Of a DNA stretch of 64,000 nucleotides, positions 44,401-55,877 are shown piece after piece; positions within the stretch are counted from its first letter, which is position 1, and each line of letters begins with the position of its first letter. Source of the stretch: Euclidia mi (Eukaryota; Arthropoda; Insecta; Lepidoptera; Erebidae). The notes under the pieces were generated by a model. It worked only from the letters and a program-made list of their open reading frames with translations, had not been told where the DNA came from and did not search any database. The stretch spans positions 52,056,196 through 52,120,195 of the forward strand of contig OX123196.2 in the NCBI GenBank assembly GCA_944739405.2, given 5' to 3'. The position numbers and the translations under genes were made by a program.

Positions 44401-45636
44401 CAACTCACATACTTTCATGTTTTTATTTCTTGCACCAGAAGCGCATTGCTTCCTTTGAAATGAGACCTCGTAATTCATGATTTTATGCCATATATCTACA
44501 CGTTCATAAACTATGTTGTCTGTTTGCCAAAAAATGGAGTTTCCATTTCTGTAAAATCTTGCATCGTTAATATTATGCATATTTCCTGCGTTCTGGCAAC
44601 CCTAGCTAATACAGCCAGGTGCTGCCAGGACGATCCGATTTTCAGTTTAGTGAGCCATCGCAACACTTTCGACACGTTGCTGATACGCCGAGCCATTTAC
44701 AAGAACATGGCTTTTGTTTTAAAATACGTCTGACTTTATTCTGGCTGAATGTGAGTTCGTCTGCTATGTTTTGTTTTTGAATGGTTTGTATTTTCATTGC
44801 TGTTTATTGTGATGTTTATATAAAGGTGGTGCCGTTTTTCCAAATTACTTGCTCATTTTGTGAAATGCTAAAGACCGTAGCGACGGCATCAGCAAACTAT
44901 TTTAGAAAAGCAAACAAAAGCACGAAATACTTAAGTATATTCAATGAAAAATGTTACGCTCTTTGGTTTTAATGGCTTTTATATTAACAATTCGTGTTCT
45001 ATGCTCATGTTGTGATTGTTATACCTACATGAGAGACGATTGACAAAAACCCTCCCCCTTTTATGACGAAACCACATGAGTAGATAAACGGAACAGAGAC
45101 ACAGCTTCATACAACAGCGCGAATCGGTTGCACTACTACAAGCACGCGGCTCATGAGTGCGTGACCACTGGCCGCTTGTCGTGTATGCGGCGAGACTGGA
45201 AAAAACCGGTTTACGTAGGCACAGGCAGTAGACAATCTCAGGGTTATTACGACGCACGTTGTTTGTTTTGTACGTTGTAAGTTTTAATATTTAAATGTGA
45301 AAACGTGGTATTTTATTATTGACAATAGTTGTTTATTATACTGTGTGTATGCATAATATTAGATGAAATAATTTAGTCATTATAAAGATTTTAACGATGG
45401 TAACGTACAATTGGGTTTTTGTTCCTCCTGATAATTTTATCGCATTTGTTAAATTGCTCGAGCAAAAGTTTCGCAAACATTTCGATCTAGAAATAAATAT
45501 TGTCAATGTTGGCAACGAAATACTTAACATGTTTGCATGTTGTCCACCAGGATCTCCTAGCCCGATCCTCCAGAGGATCCTCGTGAACTCATTAGTTGTG
45601 AAATTGTATAAAAGCAATTAACGTTTACAAAATCAA
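44401..45636. other. Unassigned; several short open frames
   Basis: Frames at 44194-44580 (minus), 44485-44733 (plus) and 44979-45257 (minus) overlap each other and show no domain. A slightly GC-richer patch is at about 45110-45200. See the separate entry for 45397-45621. Confidence 0.35.
45397..45621 (+). CDS. Unrecognised 74-residue frame
   Basis: An ATG frame ending in TAA. The product starts MVTYNWVFVPPDNFIAFVKL, has amphipathic charged segments (LLEQKFRKHF, residues 20-29), a CCPPGSPSP turn at about 48-56 and ends VNSLVVKLYKSN. It has no signal peptide, membrane span or catalytic motif that I can name. The style recalls C-terminal pieces of DNA-transposon proteins, and a MITE follows 16 bp after the stop (45637), so it may be a transposon remnant. 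No promoter or splice context supports a host gene. An antisense frame overlaps it (45336-45617). I keep it as the better of the two because its composition is more protein-like. Confidence 0.2.
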   Translation: MVTYNWVFVPPDNFIAFVKLLEQKFRKHFDLEINIVNVGNEILNMFACCPPGSPSPILQRILVNSLVVKLYKSN

Positions 45637-45860
45637 TGACTATCAGAAAGTTATCAGCCATCAATAGGGATTACAAAAAACAGGTGCATGCTATTTTCAA
45701 CCTTATTGATGTAACTCGGAATTTATAATTTTACTAACGTATCAATGTTAGAAAGCAAGAAAATACCAAAAAAAAGTCTGCCATGAATTGTCAATAAGGT
45801 CGAAAATTGTATGAACCAGTTTTTTGTAAGTCCTATCGATGGTTGATCATTTTATAGTCA
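45637..45860. mobile_element. MITE with long imperfect TIRs (224 bp)
   Basis: The left arm from TGACTATCAG through ATCAGCCATCAATAGGGATT and ACAAAAAACAGG pairs with the right arm (CCAGTTTTTTGTAAGTCCTA ... GATGGTTGATCA ... TATAGTCA) over about 75 bp with scattered mismatches. The TSD is unclear. No coding capacity. Confidence 0.7.
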
Positions 45861-46788
45861 TTTGTTTTGTAGACGTTTATTTGTCTTACACAATGTCTTT
45901 TTAAACTTATTTTAGGTACCTATCCCCGTGGTAAAACTAGTGGCACATTATAGCTAAAGGAGATTCCTATGTTTATCAGCAAAATAGATCATAAATATTA
46001 CCAGAAAAATATTCAACACTATTAGTGGTATCGTTGGGAATGTCAAATAAATCACGTCGTCACGTCGCGGTCGTGTCCTTGGTAACAAATGTATATTTTT
46101 ATTCCGTGTTTTAAGTTACAGGTGTATGCCTTTTTTGGTTCCACTCGCTATTTTATTTACAACTGTACTTCTGCCATATAGCGAATCGGTCGAGTCCAAG
46201 AATCTGCCCAATCCACGAATCTGTCGAGTTGGGAATCTCAATCAAATCAAGACGCGAATCTTTCCTATCCAGAATCTGTCGTATACCGAACAAGCGATTT
46301 GTCTTAACCTATTGTGACAACCCTACCAAAATAGGTAACAAATTTACAAGCTCTTAAGAAGCTGTTTCTCTGTTCGGTTTATTTACTCATGTGACGAAAC
46401 TACGGGTAAAAGAAACTAAAAGTCAAAGAATTTAGATAAGACTAGAAAAGCAATCCCATTACTATTTGAACTAAAATGCAGTTCAATAAGCAATCTAATT
46501 TGGAATGAAATGCATTAAAAAATACGATAATGACTTAAATTTAACTCTAAAATAAGTTTAGACTCTTCAATACATTACGATACGAAAATGTGTTTTTGAT
46601 AAATTCTAAAAGGGTTTGCTTTTGTTTGTATAGTCAGTGAACCCTTCACGGAGGGTCATTTCAGTGACGCAACGAACGTGGCAAGTTCAAGGTCACGGAC
46701 GTTAGGGCGGGCAAACTTCATGTATAGATGAAAAAAGTCATTAGTAATACGTAACTTCACTTTATCTAATGGCGCTGATACGTTTGAG
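45861..46788. other. No gene; degenerate short repeats
   Basis: Around 46180-46290 the word GAATCT recurs in GAATCTGCC, GAATCTGTC, GAATCTCAA, GAATCTTTC and GAATCTGTC, at irregular spacings of about 13-30 bp. Nothing else supported. Confidence 0.4.
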
Positions 46789-47028
46789 CATTCACCTGTA
46801 ATGAGCATTCTTGCGAATGTTACAAAACAGAAAAACAGACGAGTGTGTTTTAGCAAGCGTAATGGCGAACGTTCTGGCGAGCATTCTAGCGAATTGACAG
46901 TTTTGCTTTGAAGGTTTTGCTGATTAGAGTAATCGCTAGAAAGATCCTGAAAATGTTCGTAGCAATGTTCAGCTCTGTTGGATGTTCTGTTACAAATGAA
47001 TGCTCAGGACGTGAGCATTCACTTGTAA
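46789..47028. repeat. Dispersed 17-mer cluster with hairpin
   Basis: TGAGCATTCACYTGTAA occurs at 46788-46804, at 47012-47028 and inverted at 46990-47006 (TTACAAATGAATGCTCA). The last two form a 17-bp stem (16 of 17 paired) with a 5-nt loop. Shorter GAGCATTCT words lie between. Probably remnants of a MITE or repeat end. Confidence 0.6.
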
Positions 47029-47038
47029 TACCTGGTGT

Positions 47039-47161
47039 TCATCATCATCAGCCTTTAACAGTCCACTGCTGGACTAGGCCTCTCCTTCGAAAGGAGGAAT
47101 TGGCCTACTATACCACGCTGGCCAAACGGGTTGGTATAGGGTTTGTATCAAGTTTTCCTTC
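47039..47161 (-). mobile_element. RTE tail gamma, 123-bp insert with 12-bp TSD
   Basis: AATACCTGGTGT is repeated at 47027-47038 and 47162-47173. The insert starts with (TCA)n, then AGCCTTTAACAGTCCACTGC, and ends at TTGTATCAAGTTTTCCTTC: a 5'-truncated RTE 3' end in antisense. The same insert, without its left TSD, recurs at 51047-51169 because of the duplication of block B. Confidence 0.8.
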
Positions 47162-47935
47162 AATACCTGGTGTATCAGCACCATAATACTGCTATGACAG
47201 GCCTATATAATGTACTGCTTGTGATTTGAACATATTTCGTTTTTGAAAAGATGCATTACTCTCACCTCCTCAGGGTCCCGGTAAACGGTGGAGGCCTAAG
47301 AAATGCTGGCTTGACGTCGACGACGTTCAGGGATATGCGTGCTAGATGCTGAATACCCTACGAAGTGGAGGAGCTACAGTAGGAAAGTGGGCCCTGGGTT
47401 TCGGGGTGATGGCCTTGTATCACCTGGGATGGCGCTAGGATGATGATGATAGTGATGCATTACTGTCAAATGAACACCAGTTACGAAGATAAGCTGATGG
47501 GAAGGGATTTCACATCTTTTGTAAAATTATTACGCGTTTGAGACAAGTAATAGGTATAAACTTGTGTAACTTTGTACCTAAATATCAACTATGTAGAACA
47601 TTTTGCAAATAATTAAATCTAGATCGTAAAGACCGTTATAATTTGATTCTAATTCAAAAGTTATACAAAAACTTGTTCGTAATGGCTCTTGTAAGTGCCT
47701 GGATATAAAAATGAAAACGTTTAATTTATGATGAAATTACCAATTTACAGACAGAGACTTGTACTTTTGTAGCTAAAGAAAGACATTTATCTACAATTAT
47801 GTGGCTTGACGTCTATTTAAAAGCACTTTGAGACCTTTTGGCTGTATGTCGGAGCTGTATCAATACAACTATTAGAAATGCGAAAAATCATCGCTGTGGA
47901 GTTTTTTAGATTTTTAATAATTAGTTGTATAAACG

Positions 47936-47995
47936 TTGTATCCTCTTAGCGTTATCCCAGATTGAAACTGGGATAGCGCTAAGAGGATGATGATG
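47936..47995 (+). mobile_element. 60-bp snap-back retro-insert, 13-bp TSD
   Basis: AGTTGTATAAACG flanks the insert at 47923-47935 and 47996-48008. The insert contains TCCTCTTAGCGTTATCCCAG (47941-47960), a 7-nt loop and its inverted copy (47968-47987, 19 of 20), then TGATGATG. Block A has the empty site (AGTTGTATTAACG at 38064-38076). The same insert is at about 53586-53645 in block C. Confidence 0.85.
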
Positions 47996-48704
47996 AGTTG
48001 TATAAACGCGCTTTGCGCTATTAGTTTTATAAAGCGGAGAACGCTTTGGGGGACAGTCCGCCTTAGAATCCCTACATTGGTTGCACTATATGTACGCGGC
48101 AGATAGCAAAATTAAGGTGTCTTCTAAAATAAGAAATATTGATTTGTTAGGGAAGTAGTTGTCCTTGTTATTTTTTGTTACGATTTGAAAATATCCATCC
48201 GGATCTCTGGTTCTAGAGTCCGGACAAAATAGGTTTAGTATGCGACTACAAAGCTGCCAGATAAGAAAAGGAGTTATCCTAAAAATTTTTGCGTGCTTAT
48301 TGCAGACATATCACGTATTAAGTAATAATCCATAGTTTCTTTCTGTCTTCTCCGAGAAATGGGCCTTTAGGTAGATTTCGGTTCAATTTATTTGTAACAC
48401 TATAAAATCGTCAGTGGTAATAAAATAAAGGAATGTTTATAAAAGAGTAGTTCTAGGTATTTTATTCGTCACGTACGCACAGAAGTTTCGTGTTCGGATA
48501 CTAACACATGTAATAACGATGATATAGACCTATGTTTTAAAGGTCGAACTTGAGAACAGATTTTGTAAAAGTATTACGCATTGCGGCCCGTTATGTCCAA
48601 GGATATGAGAATATACGGGTAAATGCTATATTTCATCTAGCTCTTTTTTGACTCAATGGCTTTTTCTGGCTGGCTTATATTCCGCAGAGAGGATGATAGG
48701 TTTT

Positions 48705-48855
48705 AGCACTGCCAAACGACATGGCTGGTTGTAAGCCGGTTGAATGTTGGCATCACATGGGTATTTATACCTTTAATTAGTTACGATATGCGATTAACAC
48801 CCGTGAAATGTGTTGTATACAAATCGCGGAAGTTTTAAATGGATTATTACTATAC
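48705..48855 (+). repeat. Solo Penelope-like terminus (block B)
   Basis: ACTGCCAAACGACATGGCTG, GTTGTAAGCCGGTTGAATGT, GGGTATTTATACCTTTAATT and GTATACAAATCGCGGAAGTT match the right terminus at 31275-31433 in order. No coding sequence is present. Block C has it at 54355-54505. Block A lacks it and keeps a Helitron there. Confidence 0.65.
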
Positions 48856-49964
48856 CTTATACATGAGACTAGCACATGGGATACGTTTTGTTGGTCATCG
48901 ACGGTCACGCAAGCGAAAACACCAGCAAAAGCTTGTTATAAATATTTTTATCAAATTAATTTTAGCAATAGTAAAAGTCTTATTGTTCATAAGCGAGGTT
49001 TCTAGAGTCACGAAAACATAATATTAATTCAAGTGAATGATTCGCAATATTGTTGTGTGTCCTGAAACTTCAAGTCATGTTGAACAATAGAAGAGTACTA
49101 GAGCCGACAGCTAGAACAATTCATCAGAAATAGCTTGGAATATTGGCTCAAGCAACAATGTCTTAACAATATATTCCCATTATATCCATGAATTGCGAAA
49201 CGAAGGCTAGTCTCTCAAGAAATTGAAAATTATTATCGTTGCGTAACATTTTCGCGTGGATTAAGAATACAAAGTAAGTAAGGTTTAATAAACGAGGCAA
49301 ATAGTATATTTTTTGGATTGAGACGAAAAACTCGACAGCAAACCCTTCACCAACCCATCTGGCCATCGCACAGTGCTATTGCGACGTATGGGGGAGGCCT
49401 ATGTCCAGCAGTGGATTGCAGAAGGCCGTATGATATAGTGAATCTATTACAATTGTTTCAAGTCCCTGCTTGTCATAAATAATTAAAAAATTATGCGATT
49501 TTTCTTGACATGGGAAGTGTCTACAATACAACATAAACAATGTTTTATTAGCTTAGCTTTTTAGACATTTTATGTCGTATTACTCGTGGTTTCGCCCACG
49601 TGGGATCAGAAATTGGCAAAAAGTTAGCTCATGTGCTATTCTGATGGATTAGCTATATTTCTGCAAAGTTTTATCAAAATCCGAAGCTTTTGCGCTAAAC
49701 AGTAACAAACACACATAGATCCTCACATAGTTTCACGATTATAAAATAGCAGTATTGGTAAAAAAATCGACGCTAGTGAAGTATTATAAAAAACACTAAG
49801 TACCAAAATAGCAAACAAACTCAAAAATGCGGCAATGTTGTCAATTTGTCGCTGCTTGTATTAAACATCTGCCTGCTACTATGAGACCCCTCTTCGTCTA
49901 ATTGGTGCAGACAGCGACCCTTTTATGAGTACCTGCATACATAACAGTTAGTACAAAAATAAAA

Positions 49965-50226
49965 ATAATAATAATAATAATATACTAATATTCTACCACA
50001 TTCACACAACACCATCTAGTCCCAAACTAAGCAGAAGCTTGTACTATGGGTACTAGATAATGGATAAACATACATATATACTTTTTTTTTGTAAATACAT
50101 ACATATTATACATAGAAACAACCAGACCACGACAAACACCCATGTTCATGCACACAAATGTTTGACTTGAGCGGGAATCGAACCCGCGACCTTCGGCGTA
50201 GCAGTCGCTTAACCATGCAACCATGC
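49965..50226 (-). mobile_element. SINE-4 (block B), antisense
   Basis: The tail at left has (AAT)n and TATTCTACC, and the conserved AGCAGAAGCTTGTAC follows. The tRNA-like head at right contains GAGCGGGAATCGAACCCGCG (antisense T-arm with an intact box B). It is duplicated at 55615-55877, where one C-to-T change disrupts the T-arm. It is a SINE head, not a tRNA gene: there is no complete cloverleaf or anticodon arm. Confidence 0.75.
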
Positions 50227-51045
50227 TTACATTTTTTAGAGAAGTGTTTGTATTTAATTCAACGCCACTCTGTCATCCCGGTTTGATAGATCATTGGCAA
50301 CATGCTCGTGTGGTTCATGTTCAAATACGTGTACGATACCTGAACATGAATAACTTATTCAACAACCATTATTTTTTTAATAGACTACTACTGCATAAGA
50401 AATCATGTGTTGCAGCCACTTTGCAAACATACAATCAACGAGCAGAAAATGCAAGCAGATTTATTTTTTTCTTATTGTCTTATATCTGAGATTGAACGAT
50501 AATCACCGTAATGTTTATCAGTACCTAAGTTGGCCGTATGAATACCATTGTGTGTTATGGATTTTTGGATATTAAAATGCCAAAAACTCAAATCACACAG
50601 TACTGAAAGTATTTTGATTAAACTTTATAGTAGGTATATAATATATACCTTATACACCGGAATTTCATATAGGGCAACTCAATTTTTACTATTAAATTTC
50701 AAGCTTTTTAAAAAGTTCTTTTAGCAGCGCATGTAGAATGTCGCCCGTCTAACTCATACCCAAATTGGATACCGTCTACTCTACCCAATAGCCATTACTT
50801 GTCACCTATATATCCCGAGGTTCAGCTGTTATCAACCCTTATATTTCAGACCCAGAATAGGCCTTAGACACGTGATATTGAGTGCCAGGCGGTCCCTGTA
50901 ATCTTGTCAGACTAAAACTTTTTACTTTCAAGTTGGGTTATTGGAATTAAAACAAGAGACCACGACTTTAAAATTGTTCTTGGAATTATTTTGGTGGTCC
51001 CTTTCTGAAGATACCTACTAATTATTTGATCAGCTAATAATATGA

Positions 51046-51210
51046 TTCATCATCATCAGCCTTTAACAGTCCACTGCTGGACTAGGCCTCTCCTTCGAAA
51101 GGAGGAATTGGCCTACTATACCACGCTGGCCAAACGGGTTGGTATAGGGTTTGTATCAAGTTTTCCTTCAATACCTGGTGTATCAGCACCATAATACTTC
51201 TATGACAGGC
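51046..51210. repeat. 165-bp direct repeat at the B junction
   Basis: Second copy of 47038-47202. It starts with the antisense RTE gamma tail and ends CTATGACAGGC. At its left edge it joins the end of block B through a shared TTC, the look of a tandem-duplication breakpoint with 3-bp microhomology. Confidence 0.85.
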
Positions 51211-51889
51211 TTATAAAAAGTACAAAAATTTTAAAGTCTAAAGCTAGACAGAATTTAAGCAAACAATTACATAAAACACTTTTAAAGGCAGAAGAATTCA
51301 AAAGCTGCTTTTAAGAAGTTTATTCGTTTTCCATTCGGAAAACAAGTTTGCACTTGCTGTCAATATTGCACTCTCAGGAATTCTAATACAATAGGGGAGA
51401 TAAGCGCGGATGGTGACAGTTGGAAATCCGTAGTCTCTAGACTCCTATTCCCATCTTTTCAAAAAGTACGTGTGCGTTCGTTAGTGAAAGCGACGTTTCA
51501 AAAGAATATACAGTATGTAAAAAGATCCTTAATAAAAACTGAAATCCCATATTGTACTAATCATCACGAACATGTTTTAATTCGGCACCATACCTGCGAC
51601 ATTACTGGTTCAGGAGATAATGAGGCTCAAAGTCACTACGCAATTTTTTTTATTAGGTACTAAATCGATGCAATTACCCCACCAATTTGTTGTATAGATG
51701 TCCTATGCACCCATGGATAAGAAGGTATCTCTGGAATTTTATTTTCAGTTTAAAAATGTGTCTAATTAAAAAAATTCGTTGTGATTAGTATGATTTGGCA
51801 TGATGTCCAAAACGAGTAGACTTTTCGGACTTTTCTTTTTGACTGTTCGGCTCAGTGATGGGTCTTGTGACACCCTGTATATGCACCTA
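51211..51889. other. Unassigned DNA between B and C
   Basis: No gene recognised. It is the first part of the 1.64-kb stretch (51211-52851) that is missing from the block B copy. Confidence 0.45.
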
Positions 51890-52315
51890 CGTGAAAGGCG
51901 TAGTCGAAACTAGATCGAATAATATTACATTGTACTGAAATTCAGTTACTCTAACAGGGTTTTCATATTCTTCAAATTCTTCTTCCATTAGATTCCATCG
52001 TGGAAAATGTAATTTTATCAGATATAACTGGACTAGAGAGTGGACTACGAGGCGAAACTTCTGAAACCAAACAGTAGGTTAATTCCTATCATCATCATGG
52101 CGATAACTGATGCTTAGACTACTCATCTTTGATTTCTGATGCATTATAAAGTAGGCTGTTTTCATTCCTTTACAAAAGTAGAACTAAAGCAACTTTGTCA
52201 AATCAGACACTAGGTTTTTACTGTTTTTAGAACCACGGACTGGCTTGTTGCCTTGCGATCGACCGAGGCGGTATACATCAGTAGAATCTAGTGGAAAGAT
52301 GGCCACGCACGTGAT

Positions 52316-52475
52316 TTATTTTATCCGATTCCGTGGGAATTTCGGGAAATCCCTTCTTAGAGAAACTGCTACGCTGCCCGGTACGCTGCACATACATGCC
52401 ATTTCCGCTACTGGTGCCCAATAATTTCGGCTGTGTCTGCGAGTCAGTCAGTTTCGCAAGAATTATATATTTATT
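52316..52475 (-). repeat. Helitron-like remnant, antisense
   Basis: CCGTGGGAATTTCGGGAAAT, ATACATGCCATTTCCGC and GGCTGTGTCTGCGAGTCAGT occur in the order of 6309-6516. Absent or unrecognisable at the matching place in block A. Confidence 0.5.
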
Positions 52476-54354
52476 GATAAATGATGTGACTAATCCTTGG
52501 GCGCGGTCTCTACCTATTTATATTCGTTCCGGAGATCTCCCTAATACAATATATGAATCTATATAGGGTATCTTCTGAAACATCGTCGACAAGATCAATT
52601 TGATCACTACGATTTGGTTTCAGATCAATGGATAGATAAAATTGGTTACAGTGTCGTATTTTTGCAGATAAACATAAATGCAATTATGGGTAACATTTTG
52701 ATGATTGGTATAAACAACTGTCTATACCTAGTTATAGGATTAATTAAGCTTTTCGTTTTACCACAAAATTTGTTTACAAAAGTTGAAATAAGTGCAGCCT
52801 ATTTTGCAAAAATGCACCCAAATTTGATTTTATGTTAACAAACAGAAAATACCTATATAATGTACTGCTTGTGATTTGAACATATTTCGTTTTTGAAAAG
52901 ATGCATTACTCTCACCTCCTCAGGGTCCCGGTAAACGGTGGAGGCCTAAGAAATACTGGCTTGACGTCGACGACGTTCAGGGATATGCGTGCTAGATGCT
53001 GAATACCCTACGAAGTGGAGGAGCTACAGTAGGAAAGTGGGCCCTGGGTTTCGGGGTGATGGCCTTGTATCACCTGGGATGGCGCTAGGATGATGATGAT
53101 AGTGATGCATTACTGTCAAATGAACACCAGTTACGAAGATAAGCTGATGGGAAGGGATTTCACATCTTTTGTAAAATTATTACGCGTTTGAGACAAGTAA
53201 TAGGTATAAACTTGTGTAACTTTTTACCTAAATATCAACTATGTAGAACATTTTTCAAATAATTAAATCTAGATCGTAAAGACCGTTATAATTTGATTCT
53301 AATTCAAATGTTATGCAAAAACTTGTTCGTAATGGCTCTTGTAAGTGCCTGGATATAAAAATGAAAACGTTTAATTTATGATGAAATTACCAATTTACAG
53401 ACAGAGACTTGTACTTTTGTAGCTAAAGAAAGACATTTATCTACAATTATGTGGCTTGACGTCTATTTAAAAGCACTTTGAGACCTTTTGGCTGTATGTC
53501 GGAGCTGTATCAATACAACTATTAGAAATGCGAAAAATCATCGCTGTGGAGTTTTTTAGATTTTTAATAATTAGTTGTATAAACGTTGTATCCTCTTAGC
53601 GTTATCCCAGATTGAAACTGGGATAGCGCTAAGAGGATGATGATGAGTTGTATAAACGCGCTTTGCGCTATTAGTTTTATAAAGCGGAGAACGCTTTGGG
53701 GGACAGTCCGCCTTAGAATCCCTACATTGGTTGCACTATATGTACGCGGCAGATAGCAAAATTAAGGTGTCTTCTAAAATAAGAAATATTGATTTGTTAG
53801 GGAAGTAGTTGTCCTTGTTATTTTTTGTTACGATTTGAAAATATCCATCCGGATCTCTGGTTCTAGAGTCCGGACAAAATAGGTTTAGTATGCGACTACA
53901 AAGCTGCCAGATAAGAAAAGGAGTTATCCTAAAAATTTTTGCGTGCTTATTGCAGACATATCACGTATTAAGTAATAATCCATAGTTTCTTTCTGTCTTC
54001 TCCGAGAAATGGGCCTTTAGGTAGATTTCGGTTCAATTTATTTGTAACACTATAAAATCGTCAGTGGTAATAAAATAAAGGAATGTTTATAAAAGAGTAG
54101 TTCTAGGTATTTTATTCGTCACGTACGCACAGAAGTTTCGTGTTCGGATACTAATACATGTAATAACGATGATATAGACCTATGTTTTAAAGGTCGAACT
54201 TGAGAACAGATTTTGTAAAAGTATTACGCATTGCGGCCCGTTATGTCCAAGGATATGAGAATATACGGGTAAATGCTATATTTCATCTAGCTCTTTTTTG
54301 ACTCAATGGCTTTTTCTGGCTGGCTTATATTCCGCAGAGAGGATGATAGGTTTT

Positions 54355-54505
54355 AGCACTGCCAAACGACATGGCTGGTTGTAAGCCGGTTGAATGTTGG
54401 CATCACATGGGTATTTATACCTTTAATTAGTTACGATACGCGATTAACACCCGTGAAATGTGTTGTATACAAATCGCGGAAGTTTTAAATGGATTATTAC
54501 TATAC
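54355..54505 (+). repeat. Solo Penelope-like terminus (block C)
   Basis: Duplicate of 48705-48855, differing at one base (TACGATACGC versus TACGATATGC). Confidence 0.65.
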
Positions 54506-55614
54506 CTTATACATGAGACTAGCACATGGGATACGTTTTGTTGGTCATCGACGGTCACGCAAGCGAAAACACCAGCAAAAGCTTGTTATAAATATTTTTA
54601 TCAAATTAATTTTAGCAATAGTAAAAGTCTTATTGTTCATAAGCGAGGTTTCTAGAGTCACGAAAACATAATATTAATTCAAGTGAATGATTCGCAATAT
54701 TGTTGTGTGTCCTGAAACTTCAAGTCATGTTGAACAATAGAAGAGTACTAGAGCCGACAGCTAGAACAATTCATCAGAAATAGCTTGGAATATTGGCTCA
54801 AGCAACAATGTCTTAACAATATATTCCCATTATATCCATGAATTGCGAAACGAAGGCTAGTCTCTCAAGAAATTGAAAATTATTATCGTTGCGTAACATT
54901 TTCGCGTGGATTAAGAATACAAAGTAAGTAAGGTTTAATAAACGAGGCAAATAGTATATTTTTTGGATTGAGACGAAAAACTCGACAGCAAACCCTTCAC
55001 CAACCCATCTGGCCATCGCACAGTGCTATTGCGACGTATGGGGGAGGCCTATGTCCAGCAGTGGATTGCAGAAGGCCGTATGATATAGTGAATCTATTAC
55101 AATTGTTTCAAGTCCCTGCTTGTCATAAATAATTAAAAAATTATGCGATTTTTCTTGACATGGGAAGTGTCTACAATACAACATAAACAATGTTTTATTA
55201 GCTTAGCTTTTTAGACATTTTATGTCGTATTACTCGTGGTTTCGCCCACGTGGGATCAGAAATTGGCAAAAAGTTAGCTCATGTGCTATTCTGATGGATT
55301 AGCTATATTTCTGCAAAGTTTTATCAAAATCCGAAGCTTTTGCGCTAAACAGTAACAAACACACATAGATCCTCACATAGTTTCACGATTATAAAATAGC
55401 AGTATTGGTAAAAAAAATCGACGCTAGTGAAGTATTATAAAAAACACTAAGTACCAAAATAGCAAACAAACTCAAAAATGCGGCAATGTTGTCAATTTGT
55501 CGCTGCTTGTATTAAACATCTGCCTGCTACTATGAGACCCCTCTTCGTCTAATTGGTGCAGACAGCGACCCTTTTATGAGTACCTGCATACATAACAGTT
55601 AGTACAAAAATAAA

Positions 55615-55877
55615 AATAATAATAATAATAATATACTAATATTCTACCACATTCACACAACACCATCTAGTCCCAAACTAAGCAGAAGCTTGTACTATGG
55701 GTACTAGATAATGGATAAACATACATATATACTTTTTTTTTGTAAATACATACATATTATACATAGAAACAACCAGACCACGACAAACACCCATGTTCAT
55801 GCACACAAATGTTTGACTTGAGCGGGAATTGAACCCGCGACCTTCGGCGTAGCAGTCGCTTAACCATGCAACCATGC
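55615..55877 (-). mobile_element. SINE-4 (block C), antisense
   Basis: Duplicate of 49965-50226. The T-arm reads GAGCGGGAATTGAACCCGCG, which weakens box B. Confidence 0.75.

Larger units (their letters stand above)
47202..51048 (+). repeat. Duplicated block, copy B (recent)
   Basis: Matches 52852-56699 at a constant offset of 5650 (5651 after a one-base indel near 49770). By eye I count eight substitutions and one indel in 3.85 kb. It is bracketed by 165-bp direct repeats (47038-47202 and 51046-51210, one mismatch). All short frames in B recur in C and have no recognisable function. Confidence 0.9.

Noticed and set aside
46176..46290. Minisatellite of GAATCT units
   Set aside because: The spacing is irregular and the flanks of each unit differ, so it is at most a degenerate cluster.
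48808..49366. Conserved small genes (frames identical in blocks B and C)
   Set aside because: Identity reflects the recent duplication of the whole block. The frames are not kept in block A.
50155..50226. tRNA gene on the minus strand
   Set aside because: Only the T-arm and box B are well formed. The rest continues into the SINE-4 body, and the same head occurs at 12770-12822 and 55805-55877.
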